Below are positions 26,311-38,604 of a stretch of 64,000 nucleotides of DNA, piece by piece. Position numbers and translations under genes: made by a program. Numbering within the stretch: position 1 is the first letter of the stretch; each line of letters opens with the position of its first letter. Below the pieces are notes generated by a model. The model was given only the letters and a program-made list of their open reading frames with translations. It ran no database searches and had not been told where the DNA came from. Source of the stretch: Paragonimus westermani (Eukaryota > Platyhelminthes > Trematoda > Plagiorchiida > Troglotrematidae); assembly GCA_008508345.1 (NCBI GenBank), contig QNGE01003562.1, positions 1-64,000 of the forward strand, given 5' to 3'.

Positions 26311-28660
26311 TTGTGGGTGATGTGTAACTTGAAAATAGGCTTCGTTGTGTATCCCACTTCATTAACATCGCTTAAATTTCGCAGTCATTATTTTTGACTT
26401 CTTCTAAACAGACGTTGTCAACACCTATCCAGTAGACGATGATACCTCCTTTGACCTTCTGGTCAGTCTTCACCACTAGTCATACAACCTGACGCTCTTC
26501 CAATGGAGAATAAACCGCTACCGTCGCTGTGTAAAACAAAAGAAATGAGTGGAAAGCCAGAAGCAGTTGACAGGACTGTGTCCACGTCCCACACGAACAC
26601 TTTGTGTTTGGTGCGCAAACTTCAGCCGGACAACTTGCACTCCAGAGCTTACACAGTGCTTATGTGCACTCGTTTTAGAACACCCAAAAGATTGAGTGAT
26701 GACAGGTTACTGAAAAACGACAAAAACTTAGGGAAGCCGTAGCCTCCAAGAAAAATGGTGAAACAAGTAACTTCACCAAAAGAATATCAACTAGCGGACT
26801 TTCTTGTAAGCTATAGTTTTACCGCGTGGCGTGCTTTTCCCACAATTACTGAAAGCACCACAGTGGGCAGTTTTGATGTCTGACCCCAATAGAAGGCTGA
26901 ATCAAACATTAAGCCTCTTGATCTTCAGGTGGTTACGTTAAAGTACCGTAGGTATAAATCCCACTATCTTCCAGGGGGGGCGATCAATTGTTTGTGCTCC
27001 TCCAGCTGGCAGATAAGTGATACGGTTGGCTGGTGGATAACTGTATACATATATAGTAAAAACTTAACTTGGAATTTGTCTGCGACGACTTCTTGTTGAA
27101 TCACTCGTAAAATTCGGCTTCCAGTTAATTGTACACTCGTACAACCGAACTAGCAAGCAAAAACTACTGCGGCGGTGAGCCATCCAGACTTATATAGAAA
27201 AAACCGCACATAATGTGAGTTGCCCGTTACTTTTGATATAAAACTATTGATGTCGATAATTCGAAGAAAATGCTGGCCAAGAAGGACGTCAAATCACACA
27301 ACTGGTATCTTACCAAAAACGAATACACCACAATCTGCAAATCCTACTGTTCAATTTTATTAGTAAATGACAACAAAGGGTTCGTAAGTATTGTAACATC
27401 TATTTACAGATCAAGATCATTTGAAACATCGTTCAAAATGAACGAAACGATGCTTCTGAGACAGAATTCTCAGAAAAATCCGTAGTCAAACCCATAGTTT
27501 CCGGTGGACTGAAAATGTGCAGTTCTTCTAGGATGCAGCATACCAGTTATGCTACCTGAGTGTAAAATGGCTACAGGAGAGCTAAGTGGGGTTCACCGAA
27601 CGTATCCTGTTGGCTGACAACCTTAATGAATCGCTGGTACTGTGTACGTTGCATCAGGAAATTACCTGGTGTATTAACTGAGAACGGCTGGCGCCAATGT
27701 TGAAATTCAAGAAATACGCTAATGTTGATTAGTAACGTGATTTGAACAGTCAATTTAGCGAGTATCGATTACTTCCACCCTTGCAGATCCGCATACTATC
27801 TAGCACAGTTTGCAACGTCAACTAATATACTTTCATCATTTTGTGAATGTTGACACAGCGTAAGACCGGCAACGATCTGAAAAAGTATATCCATATAATG
27901 ATCTAAAACGACTGACATTAATTTCAAGATTAGTATTCGACATAGTCAGTGAGTTTTGATACAAAAGTAAACAGTGTTTTCCGACGCTCACTGTGACTGT
28001 CTAGAATATTTGCGTGATATGAGCAGGGAACTCATACATTAAGATTTCAGCCCAAGATGGTTGGATTCGTAGTTGCGTGGTAAACCCAAGATAAATGATT
28101 GAGGGATCACATAGAATTTCTCGCAAGACAAGTTGGTAGGGAGTGCCTTCAATCACGACATGCTACTTTTGTCAGCTTGAAAACATGAAGTCTTTTCTGA
28201 GCACATCGTTGAAGCATACACCGATAAAGGCTGTGTGCAACAGGCCGAAATGATGTGCGGATTATAGGGGGTGTGAACGACTATCGATGGAAGAGTTTAA
28301 AGTAATCAGCAGTCACAAAAACGTTTGATACCAGTGGGCAAAATGCCACATGCCACATACTAACCAGCCTAGATTAAAACGTGATAACTGCAAAACTGAT
28401 ATACGCTTCTGCCTAACCCAAGGTGCCTCGTTTCATACTTTATTCATGAATGTTTATAATATCCATCACTTCACTTAAAGTTTTTCTCCACACCGAGTAT
28501 ATCATTCGCAAATTTAATGTTACAATGTGAGGTCAAGTTACACCGAATTGCTTGTAAACTTCCGTTTTTGAATTGCTCTGTCCTTAAAGTCCTCCGGTTT
28601 AACAATTTTCCCAACATGATCTCACACGTCGAGTTGACTAAATCAACTTCACATTAACTC
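26311..28660. other. Region without recognisable gene
   Basis: Frames of up to 79 codons (26503-26742 plus) carry no motif that I recognise. A G7 run lies at about 26974. No RNA gene or mobile element is supported. Confidence 0.55.
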
Positions 28661-29163
28661 GTCAGTACCAAATTTACAATAACATGAAAAGAGTTTTTTA
28701 TATCGAGTAGTTAGGAGAGCATGGTGGATAGTCAATTAGTGGTTCAGGAAGAGTCACTAAGTTCAGTGAAGGGTCAAGTTTGCGAGGAATTGTTTCTGAA
28801 CACAAAAGGTCGGCATCAGTCGATTGATTGTGACCGCCTCAACAAACCGCAAGAATCTTGGATTGGAGTCACGCAATAGGATTCTGATTGCACAAATTGA
28901 GTCGATACTGTGACCACTGGTCAGGACGTGTCTTGCGACTGCGGATGCCGGTTGCTTGCGTGTTTCAACCACATTTTCGTTCTTCTGTAATACAGAGCTC
29001 TGCACCCACTTAGGCAAATTTTCTTTCACTCTGGAGCTCAAGCACCTCTCGGTTCTGCCTATGTAACTTTCTTTGCAGTTACATGTGAATTGGTAGATAC
29101 AATGTACGTGTCTTGCGAATGAGGACGCTGGTTGCTTGCGTGTGATTGAAACACGCAAGCAAC
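28661..29163 (-). pseudogene. Young Penelope-like element fragment: GIY-YIG endonuclease and 3' UTR, rearranged 5' end
   Basis: The minus-strand frame 29158-28763 (131 codons, opening at TTG rather than ATG) encodes a GIY-YIG domain: CIY at residues 20-22, YIG at 32-34 followed by RTER, and the R-x-x-E of RVKEN at 43-46. A FLRFVEAVTINRL block and the terminal NLTLH follow. It differs from the 59 kb copy at roughly one residue in nine, so both come from one recent family. The 3' UTR matches that copy up to GGTACTGAC (minus strand, ending near 28661) and then diverges abruptly. Residues 6-18 repeat the TRKQPAS...ARHV segment that occurs again at 66-78, joined directly to CIYQ. This is a rearranged junction, not a natural N-terminus. 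The nuclease core looks intact but lacks the RT and a start codon. Confidence 0.85.
29131..29163. repeat. 13-bp perfect inverted repeat with 7-nt spacer at the PLE break
   Basis: GTTGCTTGCGTGT at 29131-29143 is the exact reverse complement of 29151-29163. The arms are the same PLE segment (the ACGCAAGCAAC coding stretch) in opposite orientations, so the element's 5' edge folds back on itself. Confidence 0.9.
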
Positions 29164-31427
29164 TTCACATTGACAATAGCACAATATAGAGGTACCCGCG
29201 GTTCTTGATTATGCTGATAAGCAGTAGGACATGATTCGGCTAGAGGAAATAATTGTCATGTCTGGTGTGTTTTAAAATCTGGAAAATGAAAGGCTACAAG
29301 TGGCCTGTCAATTCAGTCATGGGGCAGCATTGGAAGTTTGCTTCGTTTCATTAGTCAACAGAACAAATACTGAAACTTTGCAGTTTACTGTAGTAAATAT
29401 GTACATGATAACTTTGACGGGATGTGAAATAGTGTATGGACGCATTTCCCCAATGGCATGCGGTAATTTTTTTTCATATTTCACAATGGAAATGAACTCT
29501 TATTAACTGATCAAACGTATTGATGACCACAATTATGTATTTCTTCTGACTTCACCACCGCTGAAGTGATGAACTGGATTACCTGTAATGATAGTTGCAG
29601 ACCATGGCAAAGCAAAGCTTGTCTAACAAGGTACAGGACATAACTATACCTTCTCCTGTGTTAATTCTAGATGTTCATGGTAACTCAGTCCCTTCGAGCT
29701 CACTCTGCATATTCTGCGCAGCTGGAGAGACCAAACTCGTTAACACTGTGCTTTACAGCTTACCCACATGGACTTTAGACAGGCGAACCTTCCGGCTGCT
29801 GAAATTTAGCCAGTTCATCTGGGATATCTGGAAGTGACATTGAAATATTTTAAACTGGAAACGGTATGGTATGGTTCAACATTCACGTATGAGTCCGCTG
29901 TCCACTCTGTGTTGTTTATCACTCCGTGAAAATACGTTCCTTCTATATTGATTCGATCAGTACCATCTAGTTTGAGGTTAGATACGCTTACCTGTCCTAA
30001 ATAGATCCAGCTGAACTCAGGTATGGTGGACAGTGATTAGTTTCCATCACTTCCAGTCAATAAATTAACTCAGTGAAAGCCGTTGGATTACGTAGGAGGT
30101 TTGTCGCAGATGTTTGGAAAAACGGCACGTAGACCATGTCGTGCAGGTGTTGTCGATGAAGCTGTCGTTGCATTACGTAGCTTTCAAAACCATATGGGTG
30201 AGAACTATATTTAGATAAACAGCAGGCTCATTTTTGTCCCGAATTATCCCGTGCATTATTGGCCAGGCGTGCGTAGGTTAACAGCCGATTAACAGTGGGT
30301 TTTAGGAATGTTTTATCTGTCGAGCAACGAAAGAATTAGTCACAGTGTTTACATCGTTAGAGAGTTATTCGATATTTTTGGTTAACTAGAGAATGTCCTC
30401 TAAAAGGTTCCTGAACTGCATCAAAAATTGAGGCCAGTAATCATTCAGGTTTACTGTTGTATTGGCTAATGAGTGATGACCAATAATTTTAGTATTAATC
30501 TGACTTTGTATCAATGTATTTCAAATGGACAGTTTCAGCTACTGGCACAGGTTTTGTTTATTGCGATTGATGGTTGTAGTGTAGTGAGCACTTCTAAAAT
30601 GGTTGATTATGCCTCTTTCCGCCGTGACTGCATAATTGACTTCCGCCTCTGCTGTCACTAACAGACTATATCTGATGATGCTGGGAAGTAAGTTTAACTG
30701 CAGAAAAAATAATCTGTCAGAATAACTAATACACATGGTGACCGGTCAGTATATTGTAAGCAATGTTGATGCCCGCGTATCACAAAGCGCACATTTCTCA
30801 TGCATAACTATTTACACATGATTACGATTCATGATGGAGGAGGGCTATCTGCCACCAACGATCTGTTGAAAATGATTTAGAGGCAAATATCAAATATGAG
30901 CCCAGTGTGAGTCAGACTGGTTGTCAGAGAAACGTCAAGTGATATGAGCGTCCTTCAGTAAAGGAACATGCACACACACGTTGATATAAGATTCCTAAAA
31001 ATTTAACGGTTAATCTACCTGTATACGTTAACCCAAGTCGTCTCAACTTTTAAACGTTGCAACAAGCAAAAAATGACTGTCAACCTACGTTGCAGCTGGG
31101 GATAAATAGGGATTTTTAAATAATGCTTATGCGTTACTACTGCACAACGTGATTGAAAGAAACACCACTTGATGGCCGTTTCGGGATAATCGTGTACTGA
31201 ACAGGTTGGCAGTACCAGACCGATATATACCACCTCACATACATGAGAACGCTTCAGCAGTTGATGACAATCAAATATTTTCCAAAGTGGATGCTGTCCG
31301 CACTTATGATCATACTTCTGTCAAACACGATAGTGGAAAGACCAACATTGCAATTCCATTGAGATTCTTCGTGTCCATTCACTTTGGTTTACGCAGTTTG
31401 ATTCCCGGACACCGTGTAACAGTTGTG
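29164..31427. other. Region without recognisable gene
   Basis: Short frames only, up to 80 codons (29595-29837 plus). No domain, RNA gene or repeat is seen. Confidence 0.55.
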
Positions 31428-31575
31428 CCGGTTTACTCTTCAAGTATTCAGAGATGTTGGTTTGTATTTCGATGACACGGTGGTTGCAAGTGATGAATTT
31501 ACCGGTTTACTCTTTAAGTATTCAAAGATGTTGGTTTGTATTTCTATGACACAGTGGTTGCAAGTGATGAATTTA
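31428..31575 (+). repeat. Tandem duplication, two 74-bp units
   Basis: Unit 1 (31428-31501) and unit 2 (31502-31575) abut exactly and differ at four positions. Both begin CCGGTTTACTCTT or its one-base variant and end GATGAATTTA. The frame that runs through unit 1 stops inside it, so there is no sign of coding selection. Confidence 0.95.
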
Positions 31576-31814
31576 CGAACGTTTAATTGACCATGGTATT
31601 GTCCTTAACCATATCAGTTATTCGCTCCAACAGACATGCATATAACCCTTTTGTCATTCACTTACTTTTAGTGGTATCAATTCAAGGCTTCATGGAGCAG
31701 TTATTGATGAGTACCAGGGAATTTCGATCACCATATGAGTTGAATGTTATTCAGAAATGACCAAAGCTGTCGTACTCTCATAGATTTTCCAGTCGACATC
31801 TTCTGGAAATAAGC

Positions 31815-31995
31815 AGTAGTCTCGAGTTTAGTGAGTTCACTGGTGCACTGATCCACAGGGTTGTCTCAGGAAAGCGTTATCGGATTTCCAGCCGCAGCCT
31901 TTGCAAGGGTGTACAACAGTGAAGAGCTCTAATAAGCGCAAAGTTAGAATCCATTAGTTTTTCGAAAGGGGTCGACTGAAAAGTCAATGAAAATG
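31815..31995 (+). repeat. SINE-like repeat, family B copy 2
   Basis: It aligns by eye with the 26.1 kb copy: ACTGGTGCACTGATCCAC for the A-box region, a degraded B-box near 31881-31893, then AAGAGCTCTAATAAGCGC and TTTTTCGAAAGGGGTCG in the tail. The alignment extends to the shared AATGTGA about 30 bp after the tail block. It is more diverged than copy 1. Confidence 0.55.
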
Positions 31996-32739
31996 TGACA
32001 GCTGCGATTAGCTATGAGGTATGTTCAACTAGCAGAAAACAGCAATTGCTTTTCCAAATCTCTCATCCAAGACACAACTTCGTCGGTTTTGAAAATAATA
32101 TTGTTTTACCTTAGCCTCATTGCTGGCGGTGCTGCTATAACGTTGCCCACGCCCTTTGTGCTAGACGGAAAAAAGTATTGGTGCTGAAAGAAGAGAAAAA
32201 AGGAGCCTTTGAGGAATCAAAAATCTACTTTGTTGATGCATTTTTCTGTGTGTCACGATTCACTCTACTTCTTTCCATATCCACAGACATTTCAAATTCC
32301 GTCGTTGGTACCATCCCACAAAAAATTTGTAAGAAACATCGTAACCACTCTCAGTCTTCCTAACGAGATTACAGTCTGCTGAGACATTATATTACCTTCG
32401 GTAGAGTTCCTGGTTTTTTCATTAGTACCGAACAATATCCATCACTTAGTGAAAGGTAGAATATTGTGTATCGTCACTGACTTCGAACCGTTAATGTGCA
32501 CAATCTGTTGATACCACGAGGCATTCCCCCAAAGACAATTATCAGCTACATTGTGTCTCTCATTCTCTTCACATATGGTTCATTCAACGTGATTGTTGAT
32601 GCGTTGATCAGATCCCACATTTAAGCATTTCACATTGCTTCTAAAATCGGAACGATTAGAACCTTTGCAACCACACTCCACGCGTAAATAGTCCAACATT
32701 CCCCAGGCACAGTGATCCGTAACTTTCTTCGAAACCATC

Positions 32740-33300
32740 TCACACCAATCTCATCATTAGCCTCTCACTGAACCGGCTTTATTGTTCTCAAAAAGTAATC
32801 ACATCCTAACATCCGCGCTACTACGAGACTTATTCGTGATCTTTTCGTATGTCCTAGTATCAATACAGACGTTCACGAATGGGTTGTGACCTGTATCTTA
32901 TGTCAGCATTTTGAAATTTCTGTCTTGCAATTTGATTTGATCACATGCATACTGACGATGTTGGCTTTCTCACAAGGCTATGATGACTGCCACCATTGGC
33001 CGCACACTTTTACGGCGATGGAGGTCTCTATTTAGTGCTCCAACAATTATTACAACAGATCATGAAAACCAGTTTGAAACTCAATTTTCTCAAGTTCTCA
33101 CATACCTCATCTGCGCGTAAAACCTTCCACTGTCGGTGGTCTCATTGAATGATTGCATCGTCAACTTAGTGCTGACCTGAAACCACACATCGGCTCAAAA
33201 CACTAGACAGAACGTTGATATTTCGTTCCTTTGAAACCCTCAAGGCGATCGGTCATTCTACCTGTTCTTCGTACAACCTCGTGACTACTGGACTAATTCC
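32740..33300 (+). pseudogene. Decayed Gypsy-type integrase fragment
   Basis: At 32800-32910 the plus strand reads PNIRATTRLIRDLFVCPSI, then NTDVHEWVVTCILCQ. This is the zinc-binding H-P-G-I-x-A-T-x-x-L-I ... C-x-x-C-Q region of Gypsy integrases, with both cysteines kept. In the core, TIITTDHENQFETQFSQ at about 33045-33095 is the T-x-T-T-D-x-x-x-Q-F-E block carrying the second catalytic Asp. GGLIE, a stop, then LHRQLSADLKPH at about 33135-33185 carries the final Glu of the DDE triad. The first Asp segment is eroded. Frames shift and stops occur, so the copy is dead. It lies about 17 kb from the Gypsy RT at 15 kb and is probably a separate insertion. Confidence 0.82.
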
Positions 33301-36060
33301 ATTACCCATCTGGAGCACCGGATCATTCCGATCCCACATCTCGAGCAGTGAATGAGTAACGTTCAAATTTCTGATCCGCGACAATGCACTCACCGTTCGT
33401 TCCCTACTTCCGGCATGATTCCACGTAAGCGGGTAAGTTGCCACTAAGACAGCAAGACACACGGGATTTACTCATCGCCTACTTCACTGGTAAAATATAC
33501 ATTTTGCATAAACTATGCAAGGCGTGTCACAGTGTCTGGTTACTAATGGAATGCAAGAAGATGGTAGGAGTCCCTAGTAAATGGTGGATGTTGGAGCATC
33601 AATAGTTAATCAAACGCGCTGTCACTCATGTTGAGTGAACCGTAATTACCCTGAAGACCTGTCAGATATTAGTCCTGCTTTCTCCAATCACAATTCAGTG
33701 ATAGGGCCATAGCGCTGTTTGCCACTCACTAGGGTGCATTACGGTAACCAGCTTCTAAAACATGGCAGAGCTCAACGTGAACAAAATATTTACCGTCCCG
33801 CCTGGTGAAATATTGTATAGCCGTAAAAATGTCGTTATAACCCAGCTCAGTTTGACGTAACCTGGCATAACACACAAGTAAGTTCTTCGTCAATGGCGTC
33901 CAACAAAGTTTCACAGAAGTTTTCGCAGAAATCAAATGGCTGTCACTATAAATGTCAGTCAGTTTTTAAAGCGTATTTTTTGAACAAATTTAATAAAATG
34001 TATTTTAAACTAGATGATATGTTCAAATATGCATTTGCTGATCATTTGCTCGTTTCTTTGGTTCATTCTGATAACAGTATGTTCTAAAACTCAGCTATGG
34101 CATTTGTCCGCACGAATTCATGATGTGCGGACAACTTAAAACGGGAACAAACTTAGTCTGGTCAATTTGGTCGTTTGTCACCTCTGAACCCCATATTGTG
34201 ATGTTTCCGGTAGAACACTCTGAGATAGCACTTTCCATCCGATGACATTATGTTGATCAGAATACTTACCGTATAGATCGAGTGATCAGTTCATCATAGT
34301 CACAGTTATAAAGGACGGAAATAAGACAGTCCTATCATAGTATTCCCAACTTGGTGAATCTTAACATGAAAGAAGGTTGCAATTAATTCGCTCGAGAGTA
34401 AGAAGCACCGGAAATTTATGCGCGTTCATGGGGTTAGTTTTTAAATCAACATGTTGCGGATGATGAAGACGTAAACGATGAACAACTTGATAGGGATGAC
34501 AATCATCGTGGTGGTGGTGGGGAGAAGTAGGGAGAAGAAGAAAACAGTGGAGTGAGCCCGATCACCGCCTGGGAATGGAAGCTTCAATTGGTTCGTTGTC
34601 AATGACGACAACAACAACAGCATAGCAGTGAGTGATGAGATATAACTTGTTGTTTATGAAACAAGAACCACTGTCCACAAACAGCAGATAAAAGATTAAA
34701 CAAGAGCGAAATATTCGTCTGATTAGTTGCATATCTTGTTAGATAAAAAACAAGAATTAAACTGTTTTTAATTTGAACTACAATTCGAGTGAGCGCCATT
34801 GAACAGTTCACAATTTTATGTCCCCGTTGACGCTAAGTTATTGAACAGTCCACATACATAAGGACGTTTAACACAAAACCACGCATGAATTTGTAAGAAA
34901 GCATATACTTCAAATGGTTTCACGGCTCATCGCTTAAACGGTGCCACATGGTGTTGTAACAATTTTCGACCGCATTTGCCGTAGGCAGTTTTGTTCACCC
35001 CCTCAGATCTCAGGTACAACAACATCGATACACGTCACCAATATGTTTTAGTGTTACGGAAAGCAGAAATTTTACTACAATGACAAGTCAATTGCTAAAG
35101 AACGGTCAAAAAACTATTTAGTTTTATGTTACACAAGTAACGATCCCAAATGTTAACTGATCACCCCATTTCTCCAAATGGATCATTCCTTATGAGCGCC
35201 TCTCCCATTTCACTTCTAGTTGGTTTGATTATAACCATTTCAATGTGCTATGCTTTAGTTGATGAATATCTGGGCACACTAACGAAACCTAAATTTGAAT
35301 GAGCCTCCGCGATTTCGGAACTCAAGTTATCAAGGTGTCTGAATGCTAAAACCATAGCCCAATTGTGCACGAATTTTGAAACCTCAGAACCCGCAAATCC
35401 ATATATTCCACGACAGCGCGAGTGAAGTGATTTACAGAATGGCTCACGTTCAGAATTTTCTCCTACTTTCTGGGGTCACTAATTTATGAACGATCAATCC
35501 ATCTGAAGCCTCTTTTGCCAGCGGACATTCGTGTGGTGCACAAACCAACTTAACTTGAAAATGTGTGACTGATAATGTGCTAATTTATAACAAGGCATTA
35601 CAAACAACTTGACCAGACAATGAGCTAATCGAAGCTCCCAGTGAATACGATTTTATTGTGTAAACGACCGACAAGTCATTTTTGGCAATTCATCAAATTC
35701 CGGATAGCTGTTTCACTCATAAAGTTATAAGCCTGTCACAACTCTACTTCTCTTGTTTGTTTTAAACTACACGCCACAAGCGTGATTGCAACCTATTTGT
35801 CCAAGTAAACACTCTAACCGGTCTCATTTGAACAGAAGTATTCGTGTAACATTTCGTCAGCAGTGTAAATCTTAGCTACTTTCGAGATGAGTTGCCTGCC
35901 CTGTTGGGTATGTTAAGTACCCTGAAAAGTGTTCACTCAACCGGAAATGAACTTCTATCACTTTTGTGAATTCGAATTCCTCCACCGCAACATCATTTTT
36001 ATTTCTTCCACCGATTTACACACTGGACGCTAATTCGCCTGTTATCGACCCAGAACGCTT
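33301..36060. other. Region without recognisable gene
   Basis: Frames are short, the longest being 33893-34087 and 34599-34811. A purine-rich patch lies at 34508-34555, and an ACA/ACG trinucleotide patch at about 34604-34620. No exon, RNA or mobile element can be supported. Confidence 0.5.
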
Positions 36061-36069
36061 TTCACTGAA

Positions 36070-36155
36070 TACAGATCACTGAACATTGATCACTGAACAT
36101 TGAATATCAAACATTGAATGTTGAATACTGATAGCTGAATATTGAAAATTATTTA
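36070..36155. repeat. Short imperfect tandem repeats of an ACTGAACATTGA-like unit
   Basis: GATCACTGAACATT occurs twice in tandem and is followed by variants (CAAACATTGAAT, GTTGAATACTGA, GCTGAATATTGA). It looks like a decaying 12-14-bp minisatellite. Confidence 0.75.
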
Positions 36156-36261
36156 CCAGATCGCTTGGCGAGCTATCAGTATACTTAAAAGCTGCGCTTC
36201 TGATTTGTCTTCGGACTGAGACAGTAAAAGCTGCCTTTCTGGAGACCAGTGTTTCTCCTCC

Positions 36262-36436
36262 ATAGTCTGTTTGGGGATCGGCTCTTTGGGGGTAAAACAG
36301 CGCGTACCGTATCATTGCGTCGTAGGAATCGTTCCAGCTCAATTGTGTTTGATCGGTCTCTCTGTGATATAACGTTTTCGTAGGAATCGTTACAGCTCGA
36401 TTGCATCCGCTCGGTCATTCCGCGTTATTACAGCTT
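36262..36436. repeat. Degenerate tandem repeat, about 58-bp unit, roughly three copies
   Basis: CGTAGGAATCGTTCCAGCTC at 36321 and CGTAGGAATCGTTACAGCTC at 36379 are 58 bp apart, and each is followed by a related GATCGGTC/CTCGGTC stretch. A third, weaker unit precedes them (GGGATCGGCTCTTTGG, then AACAGCGCG). Confidence 0.7.
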
Positions 36437-36629
36437 ACGTTCTCGTTTATGTAAATTGCACACTATCTCCAACCGCACAAACGATTCTGGTACAGATAAA
36501 GGTGAATTTTTCGTATCCCCAGAGCAAACACCGTGTCTAGTGTGACCACATCCAACTAGCTCCGTGATTTCGAATAATATTGCATGTGAACGGGACGCCA
36601 ACAACAAAGCAATATCGTCCTACGGTTGT

Positions 36630-36800
36630 GCTTAATGTGAGGTCAGTATCGCAATGGTCAACACAGTTGCCTTATGAAAGTGTGGTCGGTGTTCTTATCG
36701 CGGCAGTGCCAATGGTGTATACTGCTGACGTGCCATAACAAAATCAAACTTTTAATCACGTGCTTCTGTTCGAAAAGGATTGGTTGTAAGGTATATCGTT
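36630..36800 (+). repeat. SINE-like repeat, family B copy 3
   Basis: The left edge AATGTGAGGTCAGTATCGCAATGGTCAACAC parallels GATGTGAGGTCACTGGCGCAGTGAACAACAC at 26.1 kb. The tail GTGCTTCTGTTCGAAAAGGATTGG parallels GTGCTTCTTTTCGAAAGAGGCTGG. The middle, including the B-box, is badly eroded. Confidence 0.55.
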
Positions 36801-37607
36801 GCATATCAACATGGTTATCAAGCGGGAAAAATCAGGAGCAATTTGCCGCAAAATTACTTTAGACAAAGTTGGAGTGCAACTGGGTAACCGAGTTGATTCC
36901 ACTGTTTCGACCGTTGAATTTGAAAAACAAGTCATTATTACCTGTTGATGTAAGTTGTCTATCCACGGACTTACCACCTGCAGAAACTGTTGGTTAACTT
37001 TGTGGTACATTCGTTGCGAAGGTTCAAACGAGTATACACTCAAGCAGCTGATAATTAAACTGTACGCAGAATATACAATTACAGATGGGTGGAGGACAAT
37101 ACTGTCAGAAGGATGTCGAGCAATAAGGGCACTGTTAAGCTCACTGTTGGCGGATATCTTCCCAGCGATGCTCGAAAGAACTACGCTTTGTGAGATAATT
37201 GGGCACTACAGTTTCTAAGAGAGGTACGAGGACGATCACCACTGAATAGTTGACGAAACTGTGGATCTAGAAAACCTTGTGTTGAGGTGAGCATAATGCA
37301 TTCTAGATTCAGTTTTCCACGTGAGGCCAGAACTATGAACAGATGGATGCGGCACTAGATCGTCTCGCAGATGACTGATTTAATTACACCAGGTGAGAAA
37401 GAGAAGGGAGCATGGTTACTGAACAGCCCGGACAAATTTCTTCTGAATGTATTCCCTGCTATTTCTGTTCTGAAGCAGATACGTACTAGCCCGCATTGTA
37501 GTGATTTTGCTGCTTTCGTGTCGTTTTCCGGATGAACAATTGATCCGGACTATCGAGAATCATGCCGAGTACACCTGACCAAGACCAGTGGGCATGGACT
37601 AGAACAT

Positions 37608-38604
37608 GTCTATCAGCTTACGGATTGCTCGAAGACTACATACGCATGTCTATTCCACTGGAATTCATTGAAGCAAAGATTCGAAATTCTTGATAGTCGC
37701 ACCAGCTGCGCGTCCAAATCGGTTTTATACAATCAAGAAACATTTTCAATTTGGTAGTGAGATCAGTCGCAATAGACGAGGGCACTATGATTTGTGTACT
37801 GTAATGACAAGGAAGTTTCATGTTGTTTTACGTTACAGTTTAAATCTAACTGTGTATACACGAGTATCTGCTAATCAATATATAAACAGTGTGCAGTTGT
37901 TGTTGACACGGTGTTTTGGGTGTGTAGTAGCAAGACACATCTGGATGGTTTCACCTTCCCTGAACAAAAGAAGTCCACACTAAACCTCCAGCTTGTTATT
38001 GTACACGAAGAAAGTGCTGATTTGCGAAAAAAATTGTCTTGATTGTCAGCCTACAGATGGGTACAAACGGTCAGATACTGGTGTTTGCAGTAACTTATTA
38101 GCAGCTGTTTAAANGTCTATCAGCTTACGGATTGCTCGAAGACTACATACGCATGTTTATTCCACTGGAATTCATTGAAGCAAAGATTCGAAATGTTTGA
38201 TAGTCGCATCAGCTGCGCGTCCGAATCGGTTTTATGCAATCAAGAAACATTTTCAATTTGGTAGTAAGATCAGTCGCAATAGACGAGGGCACTATGATTT
38301 GTGCACTGTAATGACAAGGAAGATTCATGTTGTTTTACGTTCCAGTTTAAATCTAACTGTGTATACACGAGTATCTGCAAATAAACAGTTGTTGTTGACA
38401 TGGTGTTTTGGGTGTGTAGTAGCCAGGCACATCTGGATGGTTTCACCTTTCCTGAACAAAAGAAGTCCACACTAAACCTTCAGCTTGTTATTGTACACGA
38501 AGAAAGTGCTAATTTGCGAAAAAAACTGTCTTGATTGTCAGCCTACAGGTGGGTACAAACGGTCAGATACTGGTGTTTGCAGTAACTTATTAACAGCTGT
38601 TTAA
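37608..38604 (+). repeat. Direct duplication of about 500 bp with a single N at the junction
   Basis: Copy 1 runs 37608-38113 and copy 2 runs 38115-38604. Position 38114 is the only N in the window. Both copies start GTCTATCAGCTTACGG and end CAGCTGTTTAAA. They differ by about twenty substitutions (roughly 4 percent) and one gap of about 16 bp near 37875. Each holds a plus frame of 92-97 codons (37690-37983 and 38197-38475) with no recognised domain. The placement of the N suggests two overlapping contig ends or haplotypes laid in tandem, but a real tandem duplication is also possible. Confidence 0.95.
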
